Assembly: GCA_028554795.2 (NCBI GenBank)
Contig: CM068830.1
Coordinates: forward strand, 47,816,227-47,880,226
Direction of reading: 5' to 3'
Source of the DNA: Sinohyriopsis cumingii
Taxonomy: Eukaryota; Mollusca; Bivalvia; Unionida; Unionidae
Length of the DNA: 64,000 nucleotides
Position 1 is the first letter of the stretch, and every line of letters starts with the position of its first letter. Made by a program: the position numbers and the translations under genes. The notes beneath the pieces are model-generated. The model was not told the DNA's origin, did no database searches, and worked only from the letters and a program-made list of their open reading frames with translations. Below are positions 61,929 to 64,000 of this stretch, one piece after another.

Positions 61929-62943
61929 GTGAGTTGACGCTACCCTATTGAAGAAAGTAACATTCGACCCCAGCTTATAGCGCAGAGTAATGTCAGCTGA
62001 CTATGTCCTATTTATCTGTATAGAAGACATATGTGAACAACACAGACCCAGATCTGCCCTTGCATAATGCATCTCCAGATCTTTGGTTTCACTAAATGTT
62101 TCAAAATGTATTCACAGTTTGGGAGTCTACATCATCAAACCTGGAGTACTTCTTACTATATTGGAATTTTAGACACAGGTGGAGATAGTGGAATGAATAA
62201 AAGAATTAGTTTCTTATTTTTACAATTAAACACCTGGGGGTTATTTTTTATCGTGATTGAACAGTTGAAAAACTCATCAGAGTTAAATACAGGGAATTGA
62301 GAACTGTATGACTTTACTTATAAATTCTATGTATGTGATGAATATATATTGAGAAATTCAAAGTTGCAAACTAAGTAATAAGAAAGGCATTATAAATCTC
62401 AATGTTAAGAAAACGGTTTGAGATGATTAGTGAAACTGGGGCAAAGGTTTGCTTAATTCGCTTGATATTATAATTAATAAAATCAACTTTGATGCTGAAA
62501 TGCACACCAAGATTAATGACGTCCACAATCGGGTGTGCATCATATATAAGAAAATATGTAGATGGTGGCTTCATCCCTTGTACTCGCTAAATTTAGAATT
62601 GTTTTAGTAACAAAGTATATATGGTAATAATGTTCAGGTAATTCTCGCTGGTAGTCTAATATTCAGCTGTTTTTATAGTCTTCACGATTAGACTTTCCTT
62701 TGTAAGTTTGTAGCTATATGCAATTCAGTGTTGTTTATACCCGGTATATAACTTTAATATCATATTAGCTTTCTATTAAATAGAAATAATATTTATTTTT
62801 CCAAAAATGATACTACTGATACCATCCTTTAAGACGCAATAATGTTAAATGTTTCACAGCAATAAAAGTATATATATACAGTTCTACTGTAAAATAATTT
62901 TTTCTTAACTTTTAGAATCCTTTCTTCCCATGCTTAACTCTAG
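61929..62943. other. Intron 21, no gene seen
   Basis: AT-rich intron of about 1 kb. Confidence 0.6.
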
Positions 62944-63043
62944 ATATATATTAGGATCAGCAACGAGGGACAAAGAAAACACCAAGTTCTTCATATTCAT
63001 CTATGATATCATTAAAAAGGAAGTTGTACAGGAAGCCAATACT
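62944..63043 (+). CDS. NWD-like protein, exon 22
   Basis: Residues 1236-1269. YILGSATRDKENTKFFIFIY then DIIKKEVVQEANT, the last strands of the propeller. The acceptor CTCTAG|ATATAT at 62943 is needed for the phase. A second AG at 62955 would put the exon out of frame. The donor is AATACT|GTAAGC. Confidence 0.87.
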
Positions 63044-63581
63044 GTAAGCTAATTTCCTACATAGTGGTGTTTGAAGCACATATTGTTTTTCTTGTAAATT
63101 GTTACACCACAAGAATCTGTAAGGCATTATAAATGTTATCCTAAATCTACATAATACATAAAATTCCCTAAGTATTTCCAACTCATATGTTGATGTTGAT
63201 ATTATTGCATGAAATAATCGTGTGATATATCGCATTACCAATTGATATTGTTTGTATATTTACAATGGGTAAGCATTATTCACAGTAATAAGTAGAGTTC
63301 AATTCGAATTGCAATTATTCAGCTAAATTTATAATAATAAAAAAATCATTGTCAACACTGTTTTGTTTGGAGACATGACTTTACAAGGACAAAATCAAAC
63401 ATTTTTTAATGAGTGTTTTCTTTATGATACCTAAGTTTCATTTTGCAAATAAAGATATGACAAATGTTATACTGAACCTAATTTGACTAATTCTACATCA
63501 CGTCCTCTTTGAATAATCTTTACACAAATATTCATATTTTGTTTTATAGTATGCAACACAATGATCTACCTATTATTGCAG
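63044..63581. other. Intron 22, no gene seen
   Basis: AT-rich intron of 538 bp. Confidence 0.65.
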
Positions 63582-63716
63582 GAAACAAATGCTTATTTGG
63601 CACTCCTCGGTGGAAATCATGCCATTATGACAGCGAAGGAGCAAGACGGTTTTTCCAACGCATACGCCATTAAACTCGAGTCAATGACACTGTCACTAAA
63701 TTGCAAGGGAAAATAG
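63582..63716 (+). CDS. NWD-like protein, exon 23 (C-terminus)
   Basis: Residues 1270-1313 and the stop. ETNAYLALLGGNHAIMTAKE then GFSNAYAIKLESMTLSLNCK and GK, stop TAG at 63714-63716. The protein ends soon after the last blade and has no long tail. At 1313 residues it is shorter than human NWD1 and NWD2, which have more C-terminal WD repeats. The acceptor is TATTGCAG|GAAAC. Confidence 0.92.
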   Translation, partial: ETNAYLALLGGNHAIMTAKEQDGFSNAYAIKLESMTLSLNCKGK

Positions 63717-64000
63717 TTCGTGCCTCAGATTTACTGGTCTTCAATAATGACACAGGTTCCTTGTATTGCTGATATATGGCAGCATTCAGTTTTGACTGTA
63801 TTCGCGGAAATTATAAGATCGCCAAAAATAAACATTTGAAAACATACATTAACATATGCATGTATACAGCTTCTCATGGTAAAAGCAACATTTAATTTAT
63901 CCAGTTAATGCCTCCATTTAAATATAAAGATGAATTGGTTCTAAATATATGAATCACATAGCATTGTTGAAATAAGAGTCTGAATTGAGTAATAAATTGT
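63717..64000 (+). promoter_or_regulatory. 3' UTR and polyadenylation signals
   Basis: AATAAA hexamers follow the stop codon at 63827-63832 and 63991-63996. Either could end the transcript. The first lies 111 bases after the stop. Confidence 0.6.

Overview
This is an AT-rich invertebrate genomic window. It is dominated by one large multi-exon gene on the + strand and by the mobile elements and simple repeats that fill its introns. Long (TA)n, (CA)n, (ATT)n and (TATC)n tracts, a tRNA-headed SINE with a (CA)-type tail, tyrosine-recombinase retroelements and a degraded Polinton-type element all point to a lophotrochozoan. A mollusc is most likely. That is an inference, because nothing in the window fixes the species.

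The host gene runs from about 7994 to 63716 and encodes a NACHT and WD-repeat protein of the NWD1/NWD2 group, a STAND/NLR-like NTPase. I could place 23 coding exons by reading conserved family segments and matching GT-AG borders. One border is GC-AG. The reading phase agrees at all 22 junctions and the sum is 3942 nt, or 1313 codons plus stop. The order is: an N-terminal DUF4062-like signalling region (exons 1-6), the NACHT with its P-loop in exon 7 and Walker B in exon 9, the NACHT-associated helical region (exons 10-14), and a divergent WD-repeat half (exons 15-23). One defect stands out: an in-frame TGA at 23583-23585 in exon 6, with conserved reading on both sides. Either this copy is interrupted just before the NACHT, or the base is a polymorphism, an error or a recoded site.

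Layout: 1-5870 is a satellite array with a unit of about 46 bp. 5871-7993 is upstream or 5' UTR sequence with small repeats. Intron 1 (8228-13695) holds antisense remains of a Polinton/adintovirus-like element that is itself split by a SINE. Intron 2 (13899-19108) holds a roughly 3 kb element with long imperfect inverted repeats. Intron 9 (26907-32677) holds a duplicated YY1-motif block and a THAP zinc-finger exon with its own promoter-like sites. Intron 10 (33039-39211) holds a foldback-like element built from a 21-bp minisatellite, a SINE and the C-terminal end of a LINE. Intron 13 (41873-49289) holds an inverted-repeat MITE candidate, an antisense DIRS-like retroelement and an antisense gag/ORF1-like region. 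Intron 16 (51941-58758) holds an antisense Ngaro-like retroelement.

Both tyrosine-recombinase retroelements, the Polinton remnant and most SINE copies lie antisense to the host gene. No bacterial genes, CRISPR arrays or convincing functional tRNA genes were seen.
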